From positions 31,018-95,017 of the forward strand of contig CAMFBH010000002.1 of the NCBI GenBank assembly GCA_945948515.1: DNA of 64,000 nucleotides. Reading direction: 5' to 3'. Made by a program: the position numbers and the translations under genes. Origin of the DNA: an uncultured Clostridia bacterium. Its GTDB lineage: Bacteria > Bacillota > Clostridia > Oscillospirales > Acutalibacteraceae. The notes under the pieces were generated by a model. The model searched no databases and was not told the origin of the DNA. It worked only from the letters and a program-made list of their open reading frames with translations. Below are positions 27,677-36,032 of the stretch, piece by piece (within the stretch, counting starts at the first letter, position 1; every line of letters starts with the position of its first letter).

Positions 27677-30274
27677 TTACTCGCCGTAATAAGCTTTAAG
27701 ATACATTTCCTTGATTTCGCTCATAAGCGGATAACGCGGATTTGCTCCTGTGCACTGATCGTCAAATGCCTGCTCAACCATATCATCAAGATTATCAAGG
27801 AATACTTTTTCGTCAATTCCGTAGTCCTTAATTGTTTTCTTAATTCCGCAGTATTCCTTGAGCTCATCAAGCTTCTTAATGAGGTTTTCAAGCTTCTCCT
27901 CATCGTTCTTACCTTTAACTCCGAGATAATCTGCAACCTCGGCATATCTTGCGAGTGTGTGAGGATGATCATACTGGCTGAAGGTTCCCATCTTTGTCGG
28001 AACCTCGCTTGCATTGAAACGGAGAACCTCATCAATCATAAGCGCATTTGCAACGCCGTGAGGAAGATGATGGAAAGCGCCGAGCTTGTGAGCCATTGAG
28101 TGACATACTCCGAGGAATGCATTTGCAAAAGCCATACCTGCCATTGTTGCGGCATTAGCCATCTTTTCACGGGCAACAGGATCGTTCGGTCCGTTGTCGT
28201 AGGCTCTCGGAAGATATTCAAATATCATTTTAAGAGAGCGAAGCGCAAGTCCGTCTGTATAATCGGTTGCCATAATTGAAGCATATGCCTCAAGTGCGTG
28301 AGTAACCGCGTCGATACCGGAAGCAGATGTAAGTCCCTTGGGAGCGTTCATCATCATATCTGCATCAACTATTGCCATATCGGGCATAAGCTCATAATCG
28401 GCAAGAGGATATTTTGTTCCTGTTTTCTCATCGGTAATAACCGCAAAGGGTGTTGCCTCCGAGCCTGTTCCTGCTGAGGTAGGAACAGCAATGAAATATG
28501 CCTTATCACCCATGTGCGGGAAGGTGTAAATTCTCTTGCGGATGTCGCAGAAACGCATTGCAAGATCGAGGAAATCAACCTCGGGATGCTCATAGAGAAC
28601 CCACATGATTTTACCTGCATCCATTGCCGAACCGCCGCCTACTGCAATAATACAGTCGGGCTGGAATGCATTCATTGCCGCAACGCCCTCTTTTGCACAG
28701 GCAAGGGTCGGGTCGGGTGCAACATTGAAGAAGGTTGTGTGAACAATGCCCATTTCATCGAGCTTATCCGTAATAGCCTTTGTGTAGCCGTTATTATAAA
28801 GGAAGCTGTCTGTTACAATGAACACCTTTTTCTTATGAAGCTCGGTGCTGAGCTCGTTAAGAGCAACAGGAAGGCATCCCTTTTTAATATAAATCTTTTC
28901 GGGAGCACGGAACCAAAGCATGTTTTCCCTTCTTTCTGCAACAGTTTTAATATTGATAAGGTGCTTAACTCCTACATTTTCGGAAACTGAGTTGCCGCCC
29001 CACGAGCCGCATCCGAGTGTGAGCGAAGGAGCAAGCTTAAAGTTATAAAGATCTCCGATACCGCCGTGAGAGGAGGGGGTGTTAACAAGAATGCGGCAGG
29101 TTTTCATTGCACCGCGGAATTTTTCAAGCTTTTCTGTTTCTGTTACTGCATTGAGATAAACTGAAGATGTGTGACCGTAGCCGCCGTCTGCAATAAGCTG
29201 TTCTGCCTTTGCAACTGCATCATCAAAGCTCTTTGCCCTGTACATTGCAAGAACGGGAGAAAGCTTTTCGTGAGCAAATTCCTCGCTGATTTCAACAGAC
29301 TCAACCTCGCCGATAAGAATTTTTGTTTCCTCGGGAACCTTAACGCCTGCGAGCTCTGCAATCTTAGCAGCCTTCTGACCAACTATTTTTGCATTGAGAG
29401 CGCCGTTAATGATTATTGTTTTGCGAACCTTTTCGATTTCATCTTCTTTAAGGAAATAACAGCCTCTTGCGGCAAATTCCTTTTTAACCTTATTGTAAAC
29501 CTTATCAAGAACAATTACGCTCTGCTCGGAAGCACAAATCATTCCGTTATCAAAGGTTTTTGAATGAATGATTGATGAAACGGAAAGAAGAATATCGGCT
29601 GTGTCGTCTATAATTGCGGGAGTGTTTCCTGCACCAACGCCGAGAGCGGGCTTTCCGCTTGAATAAGCAGCCTTAACCATTCCGGGACCGCCTGTTGCAA
29701 GAATGATATCCGCCTCTTTCATAATGAGGTTTGTCATATCAAGTGAGGGAGCATCTATCCAGCTAATAATGCCCTCGGGTGCGCCTGCCGCAACTGCGGC
29801 ATCAAGAACAACCTTTGCGGCCTCTGCGGTGCATTTTTTCGCTCTGGGATGGGGGCTGATAATTATTCCGTTTCGGGTTTTAAGTGAAATAAGTGTTTTG
29901 AAAATAGCGGTGGAGGTTGGGTTTGTTGTGGGAATTACTGCCGCAACAAGACCGATGGGCTCGGCAATCTTTGTTGTTCCGTACGCCTTGTCCTCTTCAA
30001 TAACTCCGCAGGTTTTTGTGTTTTTATATGCATTGTATATATATTCCGATGCAAAATGGTTTTTGATAACCTTATCCTCAACAATGCCCATTCCTGTTTC
30101 TTCAACAGCCATTTTAGCAAGCGGTATTCTCATTTTGTTTGCAGCCATTGCAGCGGCAAAGAAAATTTTATCCACCTGCTCCTGAGTGTAAGATGCAAAT
30201 TCCTTCTGCGCCGCACGAACACGCGCAATTTCATTTTCAAGAGCTTCTACACTATCAATAATCTGTCTTTCCAT
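27677..30274 (-). CDS. adhE: Bifunctional aldehyde-alcohol dehydrogenase
   Basis: AdhE reduces acetyl-CoA to acetaldehyde and then ethanol with two NADH, disposing of fermentation electrons; it commonly assembles into spirosomes. The 865-aa length is standard. The N-terminal aldehyde dehydrogenase domain (about 1-440) holds the catalytic Cys in MICASEQ near 245 and a PTTNPTSTAIFK motif. The C-terminal iron alcohol dehydrogenase domain (about 455-860) has GGGSAMDAGK and the metal ligands in GIDAVTHALEAY and HSMAHKLGAFHHLPHG. ATG follows AGGAGG. Two Rex-type operators lie in the upstream region, so expression probably rises when NADH/NAD+ is high. Confidence 0.98.
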   Translation of the reverse strand: MERQIIDSVEALENEIARVRAAQKEFASYTQEQVDKIFFAAAMAANKMRIPLAKMAVEETGMGIVEDKVIKNHFASEYIYNAYKNTKTCGVIEEDKAYGTTKIAEPIGLVAAVIPTTNPTSTAIFKTLISLKTRNGIIISPHPRAKKCTAEAAKVVLDAAVAAGAPEGIISWIDAPSLDMTNLIMKEADIILATGGPGMVKAAYSSGKPALGVGAGNTPAIIDDTADILLSVSSIIHSKTFDNGMICASEQSVIVLDKVYNKVKKEFAARGCYFLKEDEIEKVRKTIIINGALNAKIVGQKAAKIAELAGVKVPEETKILIGEVESVEISEEFAHEKLSPVLAMYRAKSFDDAVAKAEQLIADGGYGHTSSVYLNAVTETEKLEKFRGAMKTCRILVNTPSSHGGIGDLYNFKLAPSLTLGCGSWGGNSVSENVGVKHLINIKTVAERRENMLWFRAPEKIYIKKGCLPVALNELSTELHKKKVFIVTDSFLYNNGYTKAITDKLDEMGIVHTTFFNVAPDPTLACAKEGVAAMNAFQPDCIIAVGGGSAMDAGKIMWVLYEHPEVDFLDLAMRFCDIRKRIYTFPHMGDKAYFIAVPTSAGTGSEATPFAVITDEKTGTKYPLADYELMPDMAIVDADMMMNAPKGLTSASGIDAVTHALEAYASIMATDYTDGLALRSLKMIFEYLPRAYDNGPNDPVAREKMANAATMAGMAFANAFLGVCHSMAHKLGAFHHLPHGVANALMIDEVLRFNASEVPTKMGTFSQYDHPHTLARYAEVADYLGVKGKNDEEKLENLIKKLDELKEYCGIKKTIKDYGIDEKVFLDNLDDMVEQAFDDQCTGANPRYPLMSEIKEMYLKAYYGE

Positions 30275-30364
30275 AAAAATCCTCCTGATATATTTGCCTG
30301 CTTCGGTACAATGCCGAAGACGGATTTACTGCTTTGCTGATACGCTTTATTTATCAGCTAACTT

Positions 30365-30393
30365 ATAATAAGACAGCATTTTAATTTTAGCAA
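30365..30393 (-). promoter_or_regulatory. Candidate adhE promoter
   Basis: TTGCTA (30393-30388), 17 bp, TATTAT (30370-30365) on the minus strand. A second possible promoter uses TTGTTA within the Rex box at 30446-30441 as its -35. Confidence 0.5.
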
Positions 30394-30428
30394 GTGATTT
30401 CGTTCTTTTTCTGCCTTTAATATAAAAT

Positions 30429-30446
30429 TTGTTAAGTTTTTAACAA
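30429..30446. promoter_or_regulatory. Rex operator upstream of adhE
   Basis: TTGTTAA-GTTT-TTAACAA is a perfect 7-4-7 palindrome and matches the Firmicutes Rex consensus TTGTTAANNNNTTAACAA at every position. Rex is an NADH-sensing repressor that commonly controls adhE. Confidence 0.88.
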
Positions 30447-30482
30447 TGATTTTGTACATTTTGATAGAGGAAAAAATTAACA

Positions 30483-30500
30483 TTGTTATTTTTTTCACAA
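30483..30500. promoter_or_regulatory. Second, weaker Rex-like operator
   Basis: TTGTTAT-TTTT-TTCACAA keeps the 7-4-7 geometry and matches the consensus at 12 of 14 fixed positions; the TTCACAA half equals the actinobacterial Rex half site. It lies 54 bp from the perfect box. Confidence 0.5.
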
Positions 30501-30543
30501 TATCGTAAAGTCTTTTAACAAATCATACTGCGGCGCGAAAAAT

Positions 30544-30577
30544 AAGAAGCGGCTTGAATAGCGAAATTCAAGCCGTT
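30544..30577 (-). terminator. Terminator of gtrA
   Basis: CGGCTTGAAT (30550-30559) and ATTCAAGCCG (30566-30575) form a 10-bp stem; on the minus strand it is followed by a T-rich tail. Confidence 0.6.
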
Positions 30578-30602
30578 CGATATAAATAATGAAAACATTT
30601 AA

Positions 30603-31085
30603 TTATTTTTCTTTTTTATTTTTAAAAACAATAAGCTTACTGAAAACATAGTTCAAAATCATAACAATTATAGAAACAACTATCTTTGCAATAAGATTTC
30701 CGCTGAGCTTAAATCCGAAAACCTCAAAAGCAAAGTGCGCAACAGCGGGAATCGCCGCAATTCCGACAAGGCTAACCTCTTCAATAACGCCTGTTATTGC
30801 TCTTGCGCCCGTAAATGCAATAGCCTCCTTAACCGCTATTGAGGGCATCCAGCTTTTACTTTCAAATACCCAAATTTTGTTTATTACAAAAGCAAAAATA
30901 ACGCTGATAATCCACGCAATCGCATTGCTTATACCAACGAGAAGTGCATTGTTTGAAATAAGATTTTCAAGAACAAGGCAGAATATATGATAAACAACCC
31001 AGTTTACAAGAGTTGTTAAAACTCCGGCAATAACATAGGTTATAATTTCTCTGTATTTAATTAAAAGCTCTTTGATTTTTTTCAT
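30603..31085 (-). CDS. GtrA-family membrane protein
   Basis: This 160-aa protein has four hydrophobic helices and the GtrA pattern (PF04138): YVIAGVLTTLVNW near the N-terminus, AWIISVIFAFVINKIWVF in the middle, and a final LNYVFSKLIVF. GtrA-like proteins are linked to movement of lipid-linked sugars across the membrane, or to other cell-surface glycan synthesis, but a direct activity is rarely proven. It stands as a single gene with its own terminator; no glycosyltransferase partner is adjacent. Confidence 0.85.
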   Translation of the reverse strand: MKKIKELLIKYREIITYVIAGVLTTLVNWVVYHIFCLVLENLISNNALLVGISNAIAWIISVIFAFVINKIWVFESKSWMPSIAVKEAIAFTGARAITGVIEEVSLVGIAAIPAVAHFAFEVFGFKLSGNLIAKIVVSIIVMILNYVFSKLIVFKNKKEK

Positions 31086-31231
31086 CTTATACTCCCTAAA
31101 GTTTTTTCTAACATATTATATATTATCATCAATAAATAGTCAAATAATAGAAGCGTTTTATTGAAAAATAATGTTCTTTGTGTTATTATTAAAGCATAAA
31201 TATTGGCAAAGCCAAGCAAGGAGTTGATTAT

Positions 31232-31579
31232 ATGGCTAAAAGCAATCCGCTTATGGACTGTCTTAAAATGCTTAAAGATGAAATGCCCTCAGACATAAAA
31301 AACGCAAGCCCCGAGGAGCTTATGGGTGCACTCGGAAAGCTTCGTGACTTCGCTTCGGGATTAACGCAGGATATTGAGGAAAACGCACCCGAATCGGTTA
31401 AGGAAAAATATAAGGACGGCGCCGCCGCGCTTAACAATATGATATCTCACGGCATGGAAAACCCCGAGGATGAGATAGACACAACCGGACTTGATGAATA
31501 CATTTCAGGGGTTAAAGGCGCAAAGAAAACAAAGCTTGAAAAAGAGCTCAATGAAGTTCTTGAAGAGGCGGAAAAATAA
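31232..31579 (+). CDS. Small acidic helical protein of unknown function
   Basis: A 115-aa frame starts with ATG 31232 after CAAGGAG and is followed by a strong terminator, so it looks like a real single-gene transcript. The protein is acidic, without signal peptide or membrane helix, and predicted by eye to be mainly helical. Words such as SPEELMGALGKLRDFASGL and LEKELNEVLEEAEK give no family that I recognise. Its position between gtrA and the LRR gene gives no clue to function. Confidence 0.7.
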   Translation: MAKSNPLMDCLKMLKDEMPSDIKNASPEELMGALGKLRDFASGLTQDIEENAPESVKEKYKDGAAALNNMISHGMENPEDEIDTTGLDEYISGVKGAKKTKLEKELNEVLEEAEK

Positions 31580-31594
31580 ATTTACTTAATTGCG

Positions 31595-31632
31595 AAAACA
31601 GCGGAAAGGCTAAGCCTTTCCGCTGTTTTTTT
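31595..31632. terminator. Bidirectional terminator
   Basis: CAGCGGAAAGGC (31599-31610), TAA loop and GCCTTTCCGCTG (31614-31625) form a perfect 12-bp stem followed by seven T; A residues precede it, so it can serve both convergent genes. Confidence 0.85.
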
Positions 31633-31638
31633 GAATAA

Positions 31639-34146
31639 TTATTTCTTAGTTGTAACGGTTTTAGCCTTTGACCAGCCCGAATAGAGCTTAACTGTTTTGC
31701 CGTTTACCTTCTTTGTTTTGTAGGTGCGAACTCTTACATAGTATTTCTTGCCGCCCTTAAGCTTTTTGATTGTTTTGGTAAACTTCTTGTTGCCCTTGTA
31801 GGTTACCTTCTTTGAGGTTTTCTTTGTGAACTTCTTCGAGGTTGAATACTGAACCTGATAGCCTGCTACCTTTGAAACCTTTGTATAGGTTACCTTAAAG
31901 GACTTCTTGCCCTTAACAAGCTTTTTGATTGAGGATTTCTTTGCCTTTGACGCAACATACTCGCCGTCCTTATTGAGCGTATATGTTACTCCTCCATCCT
32001 TAACCGTTTTCGGCATTGCCGGTGTTTGCGTTACAGGTGCAACATAATTCGGATTTACAACGCCGCAAGCAAGGCAGTTTGTTGCATTTGCTCCGAAATT
32101 ATGGCCTGTTGCGGGAACTACTGTTTGAGCCACGAGAACTGTTGCACAGGAATTACATACCGAGCCTGCTGTTAAACCGTTTGCCGTGCAGGTTGCGGGA
32201 ACTGCGTTTAATGTGCTCACATTCGAGTGATTACATGTTACTGTTGCTTTAAACGAAGCTCCGGTCTCCTCCCAACTCATTGCTGAAACAAAAAGCTGTT
32301 CACCCGCCTTCAGCTTAACGGTCATAGTTTTATTTCCTTCATAATAATTAAAACTATTTTTTGCAGTATTTGATGCAACAACAAAGTCATCTATGTTGTT
32401 CATATCGCTGATTGTTGCGGTGTAGGTTCCGTCCTTAGGAGCGGTAAAGCATGCTGTTGATATATCCCATCCTTCACCAATAGTACATGTTATGCTTTGA
32501 TTAACTCCGATATCGCTAACAAAGGACTCCTTGAGTCCGCAATCAACGCAAACGCCTACCGGCATATTATGCTCAAGCATTTCAATTACTGCATTTTCGC
32601 CTGCAGCGCCGCAGATTGCACATTTTGTTGTTGCAAGTCCCTTTGAAGTGCAGGAAGGTGCTGTTATAATTTCATCCTTAACAAAGGAAGCTGTAATAAT
32701 TTCATCCTTAACAAAGGAATGAGTACACTCCACTCCTTCTTCCAAATCTATTGAAACAAAGGTATTTTCTCTATCATTTGCATATGTCTCAGCGGTGGAG
32801 CCGGTGTGGCCGTAAATTGTTACCTTGCTTTGAATAGCATTGCCGTCAATTGTTGCCGAGGCATTTCTGATTATTATTGATTCAAGACTCGGAGTATTGA
32901 AAGCCCAACTTCCAATGGTTTTTACCGACTCCGGAATATCAACAGAAATAAGGCTGGAATTTTGAAAAGCAAAGCGATCTATTGTTTCAAGTGTTGAGGG
33001 GAGTTTAACCGAGAACAATTTTTCGCATTCTTCAAATGCATAGTATCCTATTATTTTTAAGCCCTCGTTAAATTCAACCGAGCTGAGATTATAACAGTCT
33101 TCAAAAGCGTAGTTACCGATATATTCAACTGTTGAAGAAAGCTTTACTCCTGAAATCATTGAGCGATAGAATGCATCATATGCAATTGATTTAACGCCCT
33201 CCGGAACAACGAAGGTTCCTGTTAAAGACGGAAGAGTATAAATAAGCACAGTGCCGTCCTTTGAATAAACAACATTATTAACCGATTTATATTCTTCGTT
33301 TCCGGCGGCAACGCTGATTGATTTCAAATCATAGCAGCGAGCAAATACGGAACCATCAAAATATGTTACGCTTGCGGGGATGGTTACGGATGATACTGCG
33401 CTACTTCCGAAAGCCCATTCTTCGATATATTCAATTCCCTCATTAAATGTTACCGATTTAAGATTTACGCAGTCGTCAAATGCATAACGATCAATTACTT
33501 TAACAGACCCGGGAATTGTTACGCTTGTTAAATATTCACAATATTCAAAAGCACTTTCAGCAATATATGTTACGGGAACTCCGTTTATTTCGCTGCGAAT
33601 TGTTACAGCGGTAGGAGTGTTGAACTCATATCCGGAAACACAATAAATATTGTTTCCTGTTTCAGAATCGATATCTTTAAGATAGACAACGCCATCAAGT
33701 ACAACTTCTTCCACAAGTAAAATATTTACATTGAAAGGCTCATCAACATTAGATGAGGAATAATAACGAACTGCAAAATAAACTGTTTCTCCCTGAGTAA
33801 GGGTGTATTCAATACGGCAGTTATTACCTTTTCCTCCGTCATCGTCATCCGCAATTGAGTTATCGGTATCAAGATCACTTGATGAAAGAAGATAGCCTCT
33901 GGTATCACAATCGCCTGATGTGAAAAACGAATATAAGCCCTCTTTTTCAGCGGTAACCTTATATAAAAGATATCCGCCTGCTACTGAGATGCTGACATTT
34001 TTATCAGCATACGCTTTGTCGCCTACCGTAACTACCTCTTTAACATCACTGTCGGTGAATGTTGTGGCAAAAGAGGTTATCGGCAAAGCCGTTATGGTTG
34101 TTGCAAGCATTATTAATGCAAGCAACGATGATAAAATCCTTTTCAT
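31639..34146 (-). CDS. BspA-type leucine-rich repeat secreted protein
   Basis: An 835-aa exported protein: signal peptide MKRILSSLLALIMLATTITA with probable cleavage after SFA near residue 27. An N-terminal beta domain (about 30-150) precedes BspA/LRR_5 repeats (about 175-430) of the form AFxxCxxLxSVTIPxSVxxI. Two Cys-rich segments with C..C pairs follow (KCAICGAAG, VCVDCGLKE, NCLACGVVN), then a very Lys-rich C-terminal module with fibronectin-III-like words (GYQVQYSTSKKFT, YYVRVRTYK, SGWSKAKTV). Such modules often attach Clostridia surface proteins non-covalently. Binding to host or neighbour cells is inferred from family practice. A 30-bp tandem duplication adds ten residues. Confidence 0.9.
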   Translation of the reverse strand: MKRILSSLLALIMLATTITALPITSFATTFTDSDVKEVVTVGDKAYADKNVSISVAGGYLLYKVTAEKEGLYSFFTSGDCDTRGYLLSSSDLDTDNSIADDDDGGKGNNCRIEYTLTQGETVYFAVRYYSSSNVDEPFNVNILLVEEVVLDGVVYLKDIDSETGNNIYCVSGYEFNTPTAVTIRSEINGVPVTYIAESAFEYCEYLTSVTIPGSVKVIDRYAFDDCVNLKSVTFNEGIEYIEEWAFGSSAVSSVTIPASVTYFDGSVFARCYDLKSISVAAGNEEYKSVNNVVYSKDGTVLIYTLPSLTGTFVVPEGVKSIAYDAFYRSMISGVKLSSTVEYIGNYAFEDCYNLSSVEFNEGLKIIGYYAFEECEKLFSVKLPSTLETIDRFAFQNSSLISVDIPESVKTIGSWAFNTPSLESIIIRNASATIDGNAIQSKVTIYGHTGSTAETYANDRENTFVSIDLEEGVECTHSFVKDEIITASFVKDEIITAPSCTSKGLATTKCAICGAAGENAVIEMLEHNMPVGVCVDCGLKESFVSDIGVNQSITCTIGEGWDISTACFTAPKDGTYTATISDMNNIDDFVVASNTAKNSFNYYEGNKTMTVKLKAGEQLFVSAMSWEETGASFKATVTCNHSNVSTLNAVPATCTANGLTAGSVCNSCATVLVAQTVVPATGHNFGANATNCLACGVVNPNYVAPVTQTPAMPKTVKDGGVTYTLNKDGEYVASKAKKSSIKKLVKGKKSFKVTYTKVSKVAGYQVQYSTSKKFTKKTSKKVTYKGNKKFTKTIKKLKGGKKYYVRVRTYKTKKVNGKTVKLYSGWSKAKTVTTKK
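32660..32719. repeat. 30-bp tandem duplication inside the LRR gene
   Basis: Two adjacent 30-bp units (32660-32689 and 32690-32719) differ at one base and encode SFVKDEIITA twice in frame. This looks like recent slippage or unequal exchange. Confidence 0.9.
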
Positions 34147-34287
34147 TCTATCTTTCTCTCCTTTTGATTTTATTAGAAAAGAATAAATCTTCTCAATGGT
34201 ATTTTACAATAAAAATTCACACATGTCAATTTCAATTCATACCCATTAAATGTCGTTTTAACCCAAGTTGCAGTTATTTTAAACAAA

Positions 34288-34314
34288 AAAGCACAGCCGA
34301 AATGACTGTGCTCG
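34288..34314 (-). terminator. Terminator of the ilvA-ridA unit
   Basis: GCACAG (34291-34296) and CTGTGC (34306-34311) pair across a 9-nt loop; on the minus strand a run of six T follows. Confidence 0.65.
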
Positions 34315-34329
34315 AAATTTATTCAATAC

Positions 34330-34710
34330 TTAGAGCTCTGCAATAACCTCAACCTCGCAGAGAACCGATTTCGGAAGCTCTTTAACTGCTACACAGCTTC
34401 TTGCGGGCTTTGAAGTGAAATACCTTCCGTAAATCTCATTGAATTTTGCAAAATCAGCAATATCTGCAAGGAAGCAGGTTGTTTTAACAACCTTATCAAG
34501 CGATGAGCCTGCCGCCTCAACAAGCGCTTTAAGATTTTCGCAAACCTGAGTTGTTTGCTCTTCGATTGTTGTTGCTTCAACGGTGTTTGTTGCAGGGTTA
34601 ATTGCTATCTGTCCGCTTGTAAAAAGAAGTCCGTTAACCTTAACAGCCTGGCTGTAAGGACCGATTGCACCGGGAGCGTTGGTAGTTGATACAAATTCCA
34701 TATATGTCAT
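34330..34710 (-). CDS. ridA: RidA-family enamine/imine deaminase
   Basis: RidA hydrolyses reactive 2-aminoacrylate and 2-aminocrotonate (and their imines), released by PLP-dependent dehydratases, to 2-oxo acids and ammonia. The 126-aa length and the motifs GAIGPYSQAVKV, LLFTSGQIAINP and the C-terminal RSCVAVKELPKSVLCEVEVIA are those of the YjgF/YER057c/UK114 family; Arg in PARSCV near 105 is the carboxylate-binding residue. ATG 34710 is 48 nt after the ilvA stop, so both are probably cotranscribed. The pairing fits: IlvA makes the intermediate that RidA removes. Confidence 0.95.
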   Translation of the reverse strand: MTYMEFVSTTNAPGAIGPYSQAVKVNGLLFTSGQIAINPATNTVEATTIEEQTTQVCENLKALVEAAGSSLDKVVKTTCFLADIADFAKFNEIYGRYFTSKPARSCVAVKELPKSVLCEVEVIAEL

Positions 34711-34758
34711 AACCTTTCTGCTTTCGGCTAAAATTAAGCCGATAATTTTATGTATTAA

Positions 34759-35958
34759 TTAATCGCAAACCTCAAAGCCTGCGTCCGTTAATGCCTTTTT
34801 GATTGATTCAATATGTGCAAAATCTCTTGTTTCAACCGAAATATTCAAATAGCAATCGGTGATATTCATATTTATATCCGAGCTGTCATAATTAACGCTT
34901 ACAACATTTGCGCCCTGCTCGGCAATAATTGTTGAAACTCCGCTGAGCTGACCGGGACGGTCTGAAAGAGCAATTTTAATGCTGGCTGTTCTTCCGCCCA
35001 TTTTAAGTCCTCTTTCAATTACACGGCTTAGGATTGTTACATCAATATTACCTCCGGAAACAACGCAGCAAACATTTTTGCCCTTAACATCCGGAATTTT
35101 ATCAAACATAACGGCTGCAACTCCTACCGCTCCTGCGCCCTCGGAAATAAGCTTCTGCTGTTCGAGAAGCGAAAGAATTGCGGCGCTGATTTCATCATCT
35201 GTAACGGTAACTATTCCGTCAACATATTTCTGACAGAGCTTAAAGGTTAAATCTCCGGGGGTTTTAACGGCAATACCGTCTGCTATTGTTTGAACCTTGC
35301 CGAGAGTTTCAATCTTTGCGTTCTTAATTGATTTTTCCATAGACGGTGCGCCCGAGGCCTGAACTCCGTACACTCTGCAATTCGGGTTAAGCTGTTTTAT
35401 TGTGTAGGCAACTCCGGAGATAAGTCCGCCGCCGCCTATCGGAACAAGAACAACATCAACATTAGGAAGCTGCTCCATAATTTCAAGGCCGATTGTTCCC
35501 TGACCTGCAATAACATCCGGGTCATCAAACGGATGAATAAAGGTGTAGCCCTCTTTATCGCGAAGCTCAATTGCTTTTTTATAGGCGTCGTCATAAACTC
35601 CTTTAACAAGGCAAACCTCCGCGCCGTAGCGCTTTGTTGCTTCAACCTTGCTTATGGGAGCGCCGTCGGGAAGGCATATAATTGATTTTATTCCCTTTTT
35701 GGTTGCCGCAAGAGCAACGCCCTGAGCGTGGTTTCCCGCAGAGCAGGCAATAACTCCTTTTGCCTTTTCCTCGTCTGAAAGCTGTGAAATTTTAAAGTAT
35801 GAGCCTCTTACCTTAAACGAACCGGTTACCTGGAGGTTTTCGGTTTTAAGATAAACATTTGCTTCTGGTTTAATGTTTGGTGCATAAATCATGTCCGTTT
35901 CGCGAACAACCTCTTTGAGCACTCTTGAAGCTTTATAGACCCTGTCTAATGTGAGCAT
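34759..35958 (-). CDS. ilvA: Threonine ammonia-lyase with C-terminal ACT-like domain
   Basis: This PLP enzyme converts threonine to 2-oxobutanoate and ammonia. The PLP lysine lies in TGSFKVRG at residue 49, and the phosphate-binding glycine loop is GGGGLISG. About 75 C-terminal residues (IKIALSDRPGQLSGVSTII...) form one ACT-like regulatory domain, as in the shorter ~400-aa threonine dehydratases. Such enzymes serve isoleucine synthesis or threonine catabolism; with ilvC in the window the former is possible, but there is no leu/ilv cluster here. ATG follows AGAGGCG. ridA is next downstream. Confidence 0.93.
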   Translation of the reverse strand: MLTLDRVYKASRVLKEVVRETDMIYAPNIKPEANVYLKTENLQVTGSFKVRGSYFKISQLSDEEKAKGVIACSAGNHAQGVALAATKKGIKSIICLPDGAPISKVEATKRYGAEVCLVKGVYDDAYKKAIELRDKEGYTFIHPFDDPDVIAGQGTIGLEIMEQLPNVDVVLVPIGGGGLISGVAYTIKQLNPNCRVYGVQASGAPSMEKSIKNAKIETLGKVQTIADGIAVKTPGDLTFKLCQKYVDGIVTVTDDEISAAILSLLEQQKLISEGAGAVGVAAVMFDKIPDVKGKNVCCVVSGGNIDVTILSRVIERGLKMGGRTASIKIALSDRPGQLSGVSTIIAEQGANVVSVNYDSSDINMNITDCYLNISVETRDFAHIESIKKALTDAGFEVCD

Positions 35959-36032
35959 TTTATTCGCCTCTTTAAATTTAATTACAGAATATTTTAATAC
36001 TTAGAAATTGCTTTGTCAATATCGGTTTTGCC

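Larger units (their letters stand above)
30275..30602. other. Intergenic region upstream of adhE
   Basis: This 328-bp region holds the adhE leader, at least one promoter, two Rex boxes and the gtrA terminator. In the leader, CTTCGG/CCGAAG (about 30301-30319) and TGATACGC/TTTATCA-type arms (about 30337-30357) form small hairpins. No coding frame is supported. Confidence 0.6.
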
